Assembly: GCA_049598145.1 (NCBI GenBank)
Contig: JBMYNJ010000002.1
Location: 1-64,000 of the forward strand
Reading direction: 5' to 3'
DNA length: 64,000 nt
From: WTJH01 sp049598145
Lineage (GTDB): Bacteria; Bacteroidota; Bacteroidia; Flavobacteriales; Flavobacteriaceae
In this document: positions 35,390 through 44,239 of the stretch, one piece after another
Layout of the letters: every line of letters starts with the position of its first letter
How positions within the stretch are numbered: the first letter of the stretch is position 1
Program-made: the position numbers and the translations under genes
Notes under the pieces: generated by a model
Databases searched by the model: none
What the model saw: only the letters and a program-made list of their open reading frames with translations
What the model was told of the DNA's origin: nothing

Positions 35390-36284
35390 AAAATACCTTT
35401 TAGCCCTTTTAGCGACCTTTACAGCGACGACCATTTATGGGCTGAACCACACCATCGCCAAAGTGGTGATGCCGGAATATATTCAGGGATTTGGTTTTAT
35501 TATGCTTCGGCTTTTGGGAGCCACCCTACTTTTCTGGATTTCCAGCCTGTTTATTCCTCGAGAAAAAATTGAACGCACCGATTGGTTACGATTGGGCTTG
35601 TGTGCGTTTTTTGGAATGTGCTTAAATATGCTTTCCTTTTTTAAAGGGCTGGAATTTTCGACCCCCATTAACAGTGGCGTAATTGTGGGGTTTACACCCA
35701 TCGGAGTTTTGATTCTATCCGTCCTCTTTTTAAAAGAACGAATTACGCTTCTCAAAGTTTCGGGAATTCTACTGGGCTTCATAGGCGGGTTGGTCCTCAT
35801 TCTTACGGGAGGAACGCAGTTGACCGATGCCCCAAACATCCCCTTAGGAAATATTTTATTTTTTGTCAATGCCAGTAGTTTTGCCTGTTATTTGGTGTTG
35901 ATAAAACCCCTCAGTCAAAAATACCATGTGATTACTTTAATGAAATGGATGTTTAGCTTGGGACTACTTTTGAGTTGGCCGATTACGGTAACAGAATTTT
36001 CCGAAGTCGCATGGAACAGTCTCCCTTGGGAGGTCATCTGGCGGATGGGTTTCGTGGTCTTATGTACCACCTATATGACCTATTTATTAAATGTTTATGC
36101 GCTGCAAACCGTTCCGCCGAGTACGGTAGGCGTATTTATTTACTTACAACCGATCATTGCCATTGCCTATGCGCTATGGGTTGGGGCGGATCAATTAACT
36201 CCCATGAAAATATTGGCCTGTCTGCTTATTTTTGGTGGGGTCTATATGGTATCCAAACGATCTAAAAAGCTACTTAAAGCCTAA
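35382..36284 (+). CDS. EamA/DMT-family permease
   Basis: 300 residues with about ten hydrophobic helices arranged as two EamA repeats; the first contains TTIYGLNHTIAKVVMPEYIQ and the second SFACYLVLIKPLSQKY with the final helix LACLLIFGGVYMVSK. Such drug/metabolite transporters export amino acids or metabolites; substrate unknown. It starts within the ArsC-like gene and shares a 4-base stop overlap (TTAA) with the convergent thioesterase gene. Confidence 0.9.
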   Translation: MNKKYLLALLATFTATTIYGLNHTIAKVVMPEYIQGFGFIMLRLLGATLLFWISSLFIPREKIERTDWLRLGLCAFFGMCLNMLSFFKGLEFSTPINSGVIVGFTPIGVLILSVLFLKERITLLKVSGILLGFIGGLVLILTGGTQLTDAPNIPLGNILFFVNASSFACYLVLIKPLSQKYHVITLMKWMFSLGLLLSWPITVTEFSEVAWNSLPWEVIWRMGFVVLCTTYMTYLLNVYALQTVPPSTVGVFIYLQPIIAIAYALWVGADQLTPMKILACLLIFGGVYMVSKRSKKLLKA

Positions 36285-36763
36285 TTTAATTGTAAATCTA
36301 AGGGGCGTTGCATCTCCTTACGGGTGTCTTCAGATGTTAACACTCTGAAGTTTTGAGCTTTGGGAACAGCATCGTAAAACGCTAGGGGTTCTTTTTCCAA
36401 AGGGGTGAGTTTGCGAGTTCTCAGATCCATCCATGCACCCATTACTAAGGAGCGTGCTTTATTAACTCCTTCGGCATTAAAATAGTTGTGTACGAACTCA
36501 AAAAAGCGACCGTCGGGACTTAGTCCTGCCAACTCAAGCGAAACCCTTACTGTTTCTTCCGGTCCGAATTCCTTGAAATAATACATTTTTTCATGGAAAA
36601 GAACAGGGCCTAACTGATGTTTTTTCAAAAAGGCATGTCCAAATCCGATATCACTGAGTAAAGCCATCCGAGTATTGCTGGCAAAAGCGGCAAAACTGGT
36701 ATTGGCTAAATGCCGATTCGCGTCTAAATCGTTCCAGCGAATTTCGAAATCTTTTAAAAACAT
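36281..36763 (-). CDS. Acyl-CoA thioesterase, hotdog fold (4HBT type)
   Basis: 160 residues. It has the hotdog start DFEIRWNDLDANRHLANTSF, in which the conserved Asp-Asn/Asp near WNDLDANRH is in the position of the 4-hydroxybenzoyl-CoA thioesterase catalytic site, followed by a long central helix and KMYYFKEFGPEETVRV. Substrate unknown. It has a -7 element 11 bases before the ATG, implying a very short leader. Confidence 0.87.
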   Translation of the reverse strand: MFLKDFEIRWNDLDANRHLANTSFAAFASNTRMALLSDIGFGHAFLKKHQLGPVLFHEKMYYFKEFGPEETVRVSLELAGLSPDGRFFEFVHNYFNAEGVNKARSLVMGAWMDLRTRKLTPLEKEPLAFYDAVPKAQNFRVLTSEDTRKEMQRPLDLQLN

Positions 36764-36774
36764 CTTTTTTTTTT

Positions 36775-36782
36775 CAAAACTA
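36775..36782 (-). promoter_or_regulatory. -7 promoter element for the thioesterase gene
   Basis: TAGTTTTG on the minus strand matches TAnnTTTG and ends 11 bases before the ATG at 36763. No TTG at 18-base spacing. Confidence 0.45.
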
Positions 36783-36811
36783 TATTAAATTTAATCCTTA
36801 ACCGATTTCGA

Positions 36812-37288
36812 ATGAAAAAAATTGCGCTGACAACCTTGTTGGGACTCATCCTCGCCTGCGGAAGCTCCGAAAAAAAGAAAGAAAAATTTGAATACAAACG
36901 CGTTCAAGTGGAAACCAAAGCCGACTCCAAAAACACCTCCACTACGCCAATAGATATGGACAATCCGGGGATAGGTCCTATTCAAAATTTTGAATTTCCG
37001 GAGAGCATTGACCAAAGTTTAGTGTCCAGGGGAGCAGCTACATTCAAACAAAAATGTACCGCATGCCACCAACCCAACGCGCGATTGATCGGGCCAGCTA
37101 TGACAGGTATTTACGAACGTCGCAATCCGGCATGGGTCTTAAATATCATGCTGAATCCCACCCAAATGTTAAAAGAAGACCCCATTGGGAAAGCCTTGTT
37201 GCAAGAATACAATAATGTGTTGATGCTCAACCAAAACTTGAGTCAAGAAGAGGCCCGTGCCCTGGCCGAATATTTTAGAACTTTATAA
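36812..37288 (+). CDS. Lipoprotein c-type cytochrome
   Basis: 158 residues with a lipoprotein signal (GLILAC, lipid Cys16), a charged linker of about 60 residues and one heme site C82TACH86. A downstream Met (near 139, NNVLMLNQNL) is a candidate axial ligand, as in class I cytochromes c. A membrane-anchored periplasmic electron carrier. It converges with the GMC small-subunit gene (stop codons overlap as TTATAA), and because GMC sugar dehydrogenases usually pass electrons to a cytochrome c, it is the likely acceptor for 37283-39686. Confidence 0.9.
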   Translation: MKKIALTTLLGLILACGSSEKKKEKFEYKRVQVETKADSKNTSTTPIDMDNPGIGPIQNFEFPESIDQSLVSRGAATFKQKCTACHQPNARLIGPAMTGIYERRNPAWVLNIMLNPTQMLKEDPIGKALLQEYNNVLMLNQNLSQEEARALAEYFRTL

Positions 37289-37984
37289 GGCCCAGGCCAT
37301 TCCGCCGGTCGTTTCTTGCAGATCAACACAGCCTTTTTGCTGTCCGGGGATCGGCGCATAGGCAAGTACGTCTTTTCCAATATATTCATTAGTTCTATAA
37401 GCCTGAACCGTAATATTTCGAATCTCTAAAGCAAATAAAAAGGCTCCTGCCTCTGCCTCAAATTTTTCCGAATCTACTTGAAGTTTATCCTCTATGTCTT
37501 TGGAAGTAACCAGATAGGAATCTGCATCATCGTCCCATTCAATATCTAAGTCATATTTTTCATTAGGTTGTTGAGCCCACTTGTTTTGCTGTTCAGGAGA
37601 TGCCTTTAGATATTTTGTAAGCTGAGCATCCAATGCTGCCGGCTGAATACGGTTCTCATTGGATAACTGTTGATCGGTTAAAGTCATTTCAATAAACTGA
37701 TCGAACACTTGAAGTAACAATTTTTGCTGAGGAGCATCGGCCAGCAGATGCACCATGGCATCAATTTTGGGGGCCAATCTCAATGACTTCCCTCCCGGAA
37801 GGTCTGTTTCAGGAATGATTAACTCCACCAATTCTTCTAAGATTTTGGCTTGGTCGATTGAGAAAAACTGAGGGGTCCAATCGGGACCGCTTTCACAGCT
37901 TTGAAGCAGAGGGGCTATCCCAGGAGCCATACTGAGTGCTCCAAAAGACAATCCTATATTTTTAAGTACTGTTCTTCTATTCAT
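37283..37984 (-). CDS. Gluconate 2-dehydrogenase subunit 3-like small subunit of a GMC dehydrogenase
   Basis: 233 residues starting MNRRTVLKNIGLSFGALSMAPG, an Arg-Arg containing signal segment that resembles a Tat signal, with a Cys30 (LLQSC) that could be lipidated. The remainder matches the subunit 3 family of membrane-bound gluconate/sugar dehydrogenases, which are needed for export and folding of the large subunit. It follows the GMC gene by 10 bases on the same strand. The Tat and lipid readings are inferences. Confidence 0.88.
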   Translation of the reverse strand: MNRRTVLKNIGLSFGALSMAPGIAPLLQSCESGPDWTPQFFSIDQAKILEELVELIIPETDLPGGKSLRLAPKIDAMVHLLADAPQQKLLLQVFDQFIEMTLTDQQLSNENRIQPAALDAQLTKYLKASPEQQNKWAQQPNEKYDLDIEWDDDADSYLVTSKDIEDKLQVDSEKFEAEAGAFLFALEIRNITVQAYRTNEYIGKDVLAYAPIPGQQKGCVDLQETTGGMAWAL

Positions 37985-37994
37985 CTCCTTAGGA

Positions 37995-39686
37995 TTAAAG
38001 GTTCATTTTTTTCAATTCACTTACGGCGTGTGCCGCAGCTCTGGCCGTTAAGGCCATATAGGTTAAGGATGGATTTTGGTTTCCAGCAGAAGTCATTGCG
38101 GCTCCATCGGTTACATAGACATTGGGTACCTCATGCAATTGATTGTTGGCATTAAGCACTGAAGTTCTCGGGTCGCGCCCCATACGTGCGGTCCCCATTT
38201 CATGGATCCCCAACCCTAATGCATATGTATCGTCATAACCCTCAACCTCTTTAAATCCTGCAGCCTCGAGCATTTCAACGGCCTGTTGCTGCATGTCTTT
38301 GCGCATATTGAGTTCGTTTTCACGAATGGTAGCGTCAAAAGTTACGGTCGGGAGTCCCCATTCATCTTTTTGGTCGTAATCCAAAGTCATCTGATTGTCG
38401 TGGTAAGGCAACACTTCTCCAAATCCATTAAGGTCCATGGTCCAGCCCCCGGGTTTTAATATTTCATGTTTAAAGTCGGCCCCATATGCCATTTCCTTGA
38501 CCGCATCCGACCAGTTCCCTCGGCCACCACCGCCTTGGTAGCCATAGCCCCGAACAAAATCTTTCTGATTGGTATCTCCCCCTAAATTGCGGAATCTCGG
38601 GATGTAAATTCCATTGGGACGACGACCGGTGTAATATTTATCCTCAAATCCGTCCCATTGGGCTCGAGCACCCGCCTTAAAGTGATGATCCATGATATTA
38701 TGTCCTAATTCTCCACTATCGTTGCCCATTCCATTGGGAAAACGATCCGATTTGGATTGCATTAAAATGGAAGTACTCGCTACCGCGGAGGCACATAAAA
38801 AGATCACTTTTGCCTTAAAGGTCTGAGTTTCTTTGGTCTCTCTATCGATAATTTTAACCCCGGTGGCTCTTTTGCTATCGACATCATATTCAATTTCGTA
38901 AGCTATAGAATTGGGGCGAAGCGTCATGTTACCCGTTGCTTCAGCTGCCGGAAGTGTCGAAGATACACTACTGAAATACCCCCCAAACGGACAACCACGC
39001 ATACATCGGTTGCGATACTGACAAGTATTACGACCCAAACCGGGTTTGGTGCCTTCAGTGATATGGGCAGTTCGACCTATGGTTAACAAACGATCATTGT
39101 ATTTTTGAGCTAAAGTTCCTTTTAACACATCTTCAACACAATTCAACTCCATGGGTTTAAGGAATTTTCCATCAGGCAGTTGAGGCAGCCCTAAGTTTTC
39201 TCCACTAACCCCTATATATTGTTCGACGTAATCGTACCAAGGAGCGATATCATTGTAACGGATGGGCCAGTCGACAGCAATCCCCTCTTTGAGATTGGCT
39301 TCAAAATCGAAATCGCTGAGGCGATAGCTTTGCCGCCCCCACATAATGGAACGACCCCCCACATGATAGCCTCGCATCCAGTCAAAGCGCTTGACTTCGT
39401 TGTAGGGGTGGATAAGATCGTCCACAAAAAAGTGTTTCCGAGATTCTTGAGTGGTATAGCCCGTGCGGCTTTGTTTGGGTTGTCGAATTCGAGATTCTTC
39501 AGTGATCACATCTCCTGCGGGGTAGTCCCAAGGGTCGTTGTGCATCGTTGGATAATCTTCTATATGCTTCACCATTGGACCTCGTTCCAAGACCAAAGTT
39601 TTAAGGCCTTTTTCACATAATTCCTTTGCGGCCCAACCCCCGCTTATCCCAGTACCTACGACAATCGCATCAAAGGTATTTTCCAT
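37995..39686 (-). CDS. GMC-family sugar dehydrogenase large subunit
   Basis: 563 residues. FAD-binding GxGxxG in VVGTGISGGWAAKEL, then a Cys-rich stretch NTCQYRNRCMRGCPFGGY (three Cys near 230-240), which recalls the iron-sulfur binding insert of cytochrome-linked FAD-glucose dehydrogenases. His495 (HEMGTARMG) and Asn538 (NQNPSLT) stand where GMC enzymes of the pyranose oxidase type place the catalytic pair. It oxidises a sugar or glycoside hydroxyl; substrate and carbon are unknown. No signal of its own, so export probably relies on the Tat-like small subunit. A -7 element lies 36 bases upstream. Confidence 0.9.
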   Translation of the reverse strand: MENTFDAIVVGTGISGGWAAKELCEKGLKTLVLERGPMVKHIEDYPTMHNDPWDYPAGDVITEESRIRQPKQSRTGYTTQESRKHFFVDDLIHPYNEVKRFDWMRGYHVGGRSIMWGRQSYRLSDFDFEANLKEGIAVDWPIRYNDIAPWYDYVEQYIGVSGENLGLPQLPDGKFLKPMELNCVEDVLKGTLAQKYNDRLLTIGRTAHITEGTKPGLGRNTCQYRNRCMRGCPFGGYFSSVSSTLPAAEATGNMTLRPNSIAYEIEYDVDSKRATGVKIIDRETKETQTFKAKVIFLCASAVASTSILMQSKSDRFPNGMGNDSGELGHNIMDHHFKAGARAQWDGFEDKYYTGRRPNGIYIPRFRNLGGDTNQKDFVRGYGYQGGGGRGNWSDAVKEMAYGADFKHEILKPGGWTMDLNGFGEVLPYHDNQMTLDYDQKDEWGLPTVTFDATIRENELNMRKDMQQQAVEMLEAAGFKEVEGYDDTYALGLGIHEMGTARMGRDPRTSVLNANNQLHEVPNVYVTDGAAMTSAGNQNPSLTYMALTARAAAHAVSELKKMNL

Positions 39687-39721
39687 AATAATTCTTGGTT
39701 TGCTTGAATTTATTGTAGTTT

Positions 39722-39729
39722 CAAATATA
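39722..39729 (-). promoter_or_regulatory. -7 promoter element for the GMC dehydrogenase operon
   Basis: TATATTTG on the minus strand matches TAnnTTTG, 36 bases before the ATG at 39686. No TTG lies at the 18-base spacing. Confidence 0.5.
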
Positions 39730-39828
39730 TCGATTTAAAATAGACCTTGATTGTATATTTAATAGATTTAGCTGGTTTTCTTCGTCAGATATGTTATTTT
39801 GTGGCCTACATTTTAATTTTTCTTAATC

Positions 39829-40806
39829 ATGAAACGATCCGTTTTCCTTCAACAATTGGGTTTAGGCGCTTTAGGTAGCAGTACTACACTTCAGTTCGCT
39901 TGTGGCAATCCGAAACCAAAACATACAAATGCCTTTCAGAAAAAAGAGATGTTTTTTAAACTTTCACTGGCCCAATGGTCCATTCATAGGTTGATAGAAA
40001 ATGGGAAAATAAGCCCTTATAATTTCGCTGCATTAGCCCATAAATGGGGGTTTGAAGGTCTGGAATATGTAGGGAGTCTCTACCCTGAAATGGAAGGAAA
40101 AAAATCAACTAAAACCGCCCAAAGTTTTATTGAACAAAACAATGAGTTGGCAAAAGCCCATCAACAAAAAAATCTGTTGATTATGATTGACGACGAAGGC
40201 GATCTCTCCGATGCCAATGAAACCAAACGTGTCGCCGGAGTCGAAAATCACAAATTCTGGATAGAAACGGCGGCTGCCATGGGATGCCATTCTGTTCGGG
40301 TCAATCTGTTTGGTGCCTTCGAGGTGGACCGTTGGAAGGAACAATCTAAGAAAAGTATGGAAGCCTTAGGAGCTTTTGCTAAACCCTATAATATTCATGT
40401 ATTGGTAGAAAATCACGGATATCTTTCCTCTCATGCCCAGTATCTTATGGAAGTCTTAAATGAAGTAGATTTATCCAATTGCGGAACACTCCCGGATTTT
40501 GGAAATTTCTGTCTCAGGAGAGAGGGCAATGCACGTTGGGATAATCCCTGTGTAGAAGAATATGACCGCTATCAGGGGATTACGGAGATGATGCCTCGTG
40601 CCTTCGCTTTAAGTGCTAAATCCTATGATTTTGATGCCCAAGGAAACGAGGTCACCATTGATTATAAACGCATGCTACAAATTGCTCAAGACGCGAATTA
40701 TCAAGGCTATATAGGAGTGGAATACGAAGGAAATCGCCTCTCGGAAGAAGCTGGAATTTTAGCGACTAGAGATTTGCTCATTCGTCTGGGAAAAGAGCTT
40801 TCTTAA
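39829..40806 (+). CDS. Xylose isomerase-like TIM-barrel lipoprotein
   Basis: 325 residues of the sugar phosphate isomerase/epimerase (AP endonuclease 2) fold. The lipoprotein signal ends LQFAC (Cys25), so it probably acts outside the cytoplasm. Metal ligand candidates are in LVENHG, LPDFGNF and VEYEG. Homologues in oxidative sugar clusters act as isomerases, epimerases or dehydratases of keto-sugars; the reaction here is not known. Starts a plus-strand run of five genes and is divergent from the GMC operon across 142 bases. Confidence 0.85.
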   Translation: MKRSVFLQQLGLGALGSSTTLQFACGNPKPKHTNAFQKKEMFFKLSLAQWSIHRLIENGKISPYNFAALAHKWGFEGLEYVGSLYPEMEGKKSTKTAQSFIEQNNELAKAHQQKNLLIMIDDEGDLSDANETKRVAGVENHKFWIETAAAMGCHSVRVNLFGAFEVDRWKEQSKKSMEALGAFAKPYNIHVLVENHGYLSSHAQYLMEVLNEVDLSNCGTLPDFGNFCLRREGNARWDNPCVEEYDRYQGITEMMPRAFALSAKSYDFDAQGNEVTIDYKRMLQIAQDANYQGYIGVEYEGNRLSEEAGILATRDLLIRLGKELS

Positions 40807-40831
40807 ATATGATTAACCAATTGAATTAGAC

Positions 40832-42046
40832 ATGAAAACGACAACACGCATCCAACTGTCTGTGATGATGTTCCTCGAATTTTTTATTTGGGGCGGATGG
40901 TTTGTGACGATGGGAACCTTTTTAACCCAACAATTTAGTGCCTCCGGGGGAGAACTAGCCATGGCCTATGAAACCCAATCCATTGGAGCCATTATAGCCC
41001 CTTTTATTATTGGATTGATCGCCGACCGATACTTTGCAGCCCAAAAAATTCTTGGGGTCTTACATTTGATCGGCGCAGGACTTCTTTACAGTGCCGGAAC
41101 AGCTCCCGACTTTGCAAACTTTTATCCCTACATTCTAGCCTATATGATCCTCTATATGCCCACTTTGGCATTGGTCAACTCGGTAGCCTTTAATCAAATG
41201 GCGGACCCTGCCAAAGATTTTGCCCCTATCCGTGTTTTAGGCACAGTAGGATGGATCGTAGCCGGATTGTTTATCGGTTTTTGGGAATGGGAAGCCCAAA
41301 ACACGCTACAGCTCACCTTTTTCCTGACCGCTGGAGCAGCTGCCGTATTGGGGATTTTTTCATTCTTTTTACCCAATACTCCTCCTCAGGCTGCGGGGCA
41401 AGAAAATCCCACTATTCGTCAAATTTTAGGTTTAGATGCACTTAAATTATTAAACGACACCCGATATCTGATCTTTTTTATTGCATCAGTCCTCATTTGC
41501 ATTCCCTTAGCCTTTTACTACCAACATGCCAATCAATTTTTAAATGAGATTGGGATGGAAGCGGCGGCGGGAAAAATGACTCTAGGACAGGCCTCTGAAG
41601 TTTTATTCATGTTACTCTTACCGATATTCCTGAAACGTTATGGTATAAAAAAGACCTTATTGGTGGGAATGTTGGCATGGGTGGTGCGCTACGTACTTTT
41701 TGCTTATGGCGACACCGGCGCACAAAGCTGGATGCTAATTTTTGGGATCATTTTGCACGGGATTTGTTATGATTTTTTCTTTGTCTCCGGACAGATTTAC
41801 ACAGACTATAAAGCAGGTGAAACCTATAAAAGTGCTGCCCAAGGGCTGATTACTCTCGCTACTTATGGCCTGGGAATGCTGGTTGGATTCCGAACCGCAG
41901 GATACATTACCGACCAATTTGCGTTAGCCGACGGAAGTCACGACTGGGCTCAAATTTGGATGCTCCCCGCAGGCTTTGCTCTAGCAGTATTGGTGTTATT
42001 TTTGATTAGTTTTAAGAATGAAAAAATTGAAGACCCAGATGCGTAA
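40832..42046 (+). CDS. MFS permease of the nucleoside:H+ symporter (NupG/YegT) type
   Basis: 404 residues with about 12 membrane helices. It begins TRIQLSVMMFLEFFIWGGWFV, typical of the NHS family of Bacteroidota, and has the GLIADRYFAAQKIL motif A-like loop after helix two. In Bacteroidota sugar clusters, this family is frequently the importer of an unusual sugar or its keto product. It lies 25 bases after the TIM-barrel lipoprotein gene and overlaps the Gfo/Idh gene by 8 bases, pointing to one transcript. Confidence 0.88.
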   Translation: MKTTTRIQLSVMMFLEFFIWGGWFVTMGTFLTQQFSASGGELAMAYETQSIGAIIAPFIIGLIADRYFAAQKILGVLHLIGAGLLYSAGTAPDFANFYPYILAYMILYMPTLALVNSVAFNQMADPAKDFAPIRVLGTVGWIVAGLFIGFWEWEAQNTLQLTFFLTAGAAAVLGIFSFFLPNTPPQAAGQENPTIRQILGLDALKLLNDTRYLIFFIASVLICIPLAFYYQHANQFLNEIGMEAAAGKMTLGQASEVLFMLLLPIFLKRYGIKKTLLVGMLAWVVRYVLFAYGDTGAQSWMLIFGIILHGICYDFFFVSGQIYTDYKAGETYKSAAQGLITLATYGLGMLVGFRTAGYITDQFALADGSHDWAQIWMLPAGFALAVLVLFLISFKNEKIEDPDA

Positions 42047-43175
42047 AATTCGACTTGGTATTGCCGGAGGAGGACCCGATTCGTTGATTGGAATAGTCCA
42101 TCGAATTGCAGCTCAAATGTTTGATCGATATGAACTTACGGGAGGGGTGTTTGACCCGAAATGGGAAAAAAACAGTGCTTTTGGTGATCAATTAGAGTTA
42201 AATCCCGATCGTATCTACAAAGATTTTGATGCATTGATTGCCGCAGAAAATGCCCTTCCTCCAGAAGAACGGATGGAAGTTATCTCCGTTTTAACCCCTA
42301 ACTTTCTGCACTTCCCCATGGCCAAAAAGTTGTTGGAAAACCGCTTTAATGTGATTTGCGAAAAACCCTTAACCACCACCTATGCAGAGGCTCAGGAGTT
42401 AGAACAATTGCAAAAAGATAAACAAGTGGTTTTTGCGGTGACCTATACCTACACAGGCTATCCTATGGTGCGCCAAATGAAACATATGATTGCCCAAAAG
42501 GAAGTGGGAGACATCCAACGAGTCGACTTGCAATACTACCAAGGGTGGATCAATCCGATCATTCATGATCCTGAAAAACGAAGCAATACCTGGCGACTCC
42601 AACCGGAAAAATCGGGGATCAGTTGCTGTATAGGAGATATCGGGACCCATGCTTTTGATATGTTGGAATATGTGACGGGATTAAAAGTGATTTCCTTATT
42701 AGCCGACCTCAATACTGTTTACGACGACAATCCTATGGATGTAGACGGCACCATCTTGGTCCGTTTAGAAAACGGAGCCAAAGGCGTGATTCGGGTGAGT
42801 CAGATTGCCACGGGCGAAGAAAATAATTTCTCTGTAGCCATTTATGGTCGTGCAGGAGCCCTAAAATGGGAACAAGAAAATCCCAATTATCTCAGTCATT
42901 TAACCGAAGATCAACCCTATCAAATTCTCAAACGCGGAAATGCTTATAATTCTGCATTCGCTCAAGACGGCGTTAAAATTCCTTCCGGACATCCTGAGGG
43001 GATTTTCGATGCCATGGGAAATATTTACAAAGGGGTCGCCAAAGCTTTACGCAACGAAGAAAGTTTTGAGGGCGAATACCCCTGCTTAGAGGAAGGAGTT
43101 CGAGGGATGCACTTCATTGAACAAGTAGTGGCCTCCCACCGAAAAGGAAACGTGTGGGTAGATTTAAATCTTTAA
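42039..43175 (+). CDS. Gfo/Idh/MocA family NAD(P)-dependent oxidoreductase
   Basis: 378 residues from ATG 42039, which overlaps the MFS stop as ATGCGTAA; an in-frame ATG at 42018 lies inside the permease gene and is less likely. It begins IRLGIAGGGPDSLIGIVHR (Rossmann fold), has the VICEKPLTTTYAEA motif and a DIGTHAFDMLEYVTG segment with the His used by this family. Enzymes of the family oxidise or reduce sugar hydroxyls; some work on 3-keto sugars. No signal peptide, so it acts on the imported sugar. Confidence 0.9.
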   Translation: MRKIRLGIAGGGPDSLIGIVHRIAAQMFDRYELTGGVFDPKWEKNSAFGDQLELNPDRIYKDFDALIAAENALPPEERMEVISVLTPNFLHFPMAKKLLENRFNVICEKPLTTTYAEAQELEQLQKDKQVVFAVTYTYTGYPMVRQMKHMIAQKEVGDIQRVDLQYYQGWINPIIHDPEKRSNTWRLQPEKSGISCCIGDIGTHAFDMLEYVTGLKVISLLADLNTVYDDNPMDVDGTILVRLENGAKGVIRVSQIATGEENNFSVAIYGRAGALKWEQENPNYLSHLTEDQPYQILKRGNAYNSAFAQDGVKIPSGHPEGIFDAMGNIYKGVAKALRNEESFEGEYPCLEEGVRGMHFIEQVVASHRKGNVWVDLNL

Positions 43176-43184
43176 CATAAACCG

Positions 43185-44237
43185 ATGAAAACCCTAAAAG
43201 GACCTGCCGTATTTTTAGCACAATTTGTAGACCAACAACCGCCCTTTAATAGTTTGGAGGGTCTTTGCCAGTGGGCAGCCGATTTGGGTTATAAAGGCAT
43301 ACAAATTCCTACCTGGGAATCTTTTTTGATTGATCTCGATACTGCTGCCGATAGCCAGACCTATTGCGACGAACTAAAAGGAAAAATCCAAAGCTATGGC
43401 TTGGAGATCACAGAGCTTTCTACTCACCTCCAAGGACAATTAGTCGCCGTACATCCGGCATACGATTTGATGTTCGACAACTTTGCTCCGGAGCAGCTCA
43501 AAAACAATCCCAAAGCCCGAACCCAATGGGCCGTTGAGGTGATGAAAAAAGCTGCAAAAGCCAGTAGTCGACTGGGATTAAATGCTCATGCGACTTTTTC
43601 TGGAGCCTTGTTATGGCACACTTGGCATCCTTGGCCGCAGCGTCCGAAGGGCCTTGTAGAAATGGGATTTGAGGAGTTGGCCAAACGTTGGAAACCCATT
43701 TTAGACGTCTTCGAAGAAAACGGGGTAGATGTTTGCTACGAAATTCATCCGGGAGAAGACCTACACGATGGAGTGACCTTTGAACGCTTTTTAGAAGCTA
43801 CCGGAAAACATCCTCGGGTAAACATCCTCTACGACCCCAGCCACTTTGTTCTTCAGCAATTGGATTACATCACTTATATCGACCACTACCACGAATTCAT
43901 AAAAGCCTTCCATGTTAAGGATTCCGAATTTAATCCTACGGGAAAAAAAGGAGCTTTTGGCGGCTATCTCGACTGGCCTGACCGAGCCGGGCGATATCGC
44001 TCCCTTGGAGATGGACAAATAGATTTTAAAACCATCTTTAGTAAACTCACCCAATACGGCTGCGACGTATGGGCCGTTATGGAATGGGAATGCTGCATCA
44101 AGAGCCCCGAACAAGGAGCCCGCGAAGGTGCACAGTTCATCCAGAAACACATCATCGAGGCCACTCAAAAAACTTTCGACGATTTTGCCGGAGGGACCAT
44201 TGATGAACAACACTTAAAAAAAATTTTAAACCTTTGA
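43185..44237 (+). CDS. Xylose isomerase-like TIM-barrel protein, cytoplasmic
   Basis: 350 residues of the same superfamily as 39829-40806 but without a signal peptide. Features are TWESFLIDLD, GLNAHATFSGALLWHTW, VCYEIHPGEDLHDG (Glu/His metal ligands), NILYDPSHFVLQQ, KAFHVKDSEFNPTG and AVMEWECC. The divergent lengths and motifs suggest a different reaction from the exported paralogue. It is 9 bases after the Gfo/Idh gene. I infer a sugar isomerase/epimerase role. Confidence 0.86.
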   Translation: MKTLKGPAVFLAQFVDQQPPFNSLEGLCQWAADLGYKGIQIPTWESFLIDLDTAADSQTYCDELKGKIQSYGLEITELSTHLQGQLVAVHPAYDLMFDNFAPEQLKNNPKARTQWAVEVMKKAAKASSRLGLNAHATFSGALLWHTWHPWPQRPKGLVEMGFEELAKRWKPILDVFEENGVDVCYEIHPGEDLHDGVTFERFLEATGKHPRVNILYDPSHFVLQQLDYITYIDHYHEFIKAFHVKDSEFNPTGKKGAFGGYLDWPDRAGRYRSLGDGQIDFKTIFSKLTQYGCDVWAVMEWECCIKSPEQGAREGAQFIQKHIIEATQKTFDDFAGGTIDEQHLKKILNL

Positions 44238-44239
44238 GC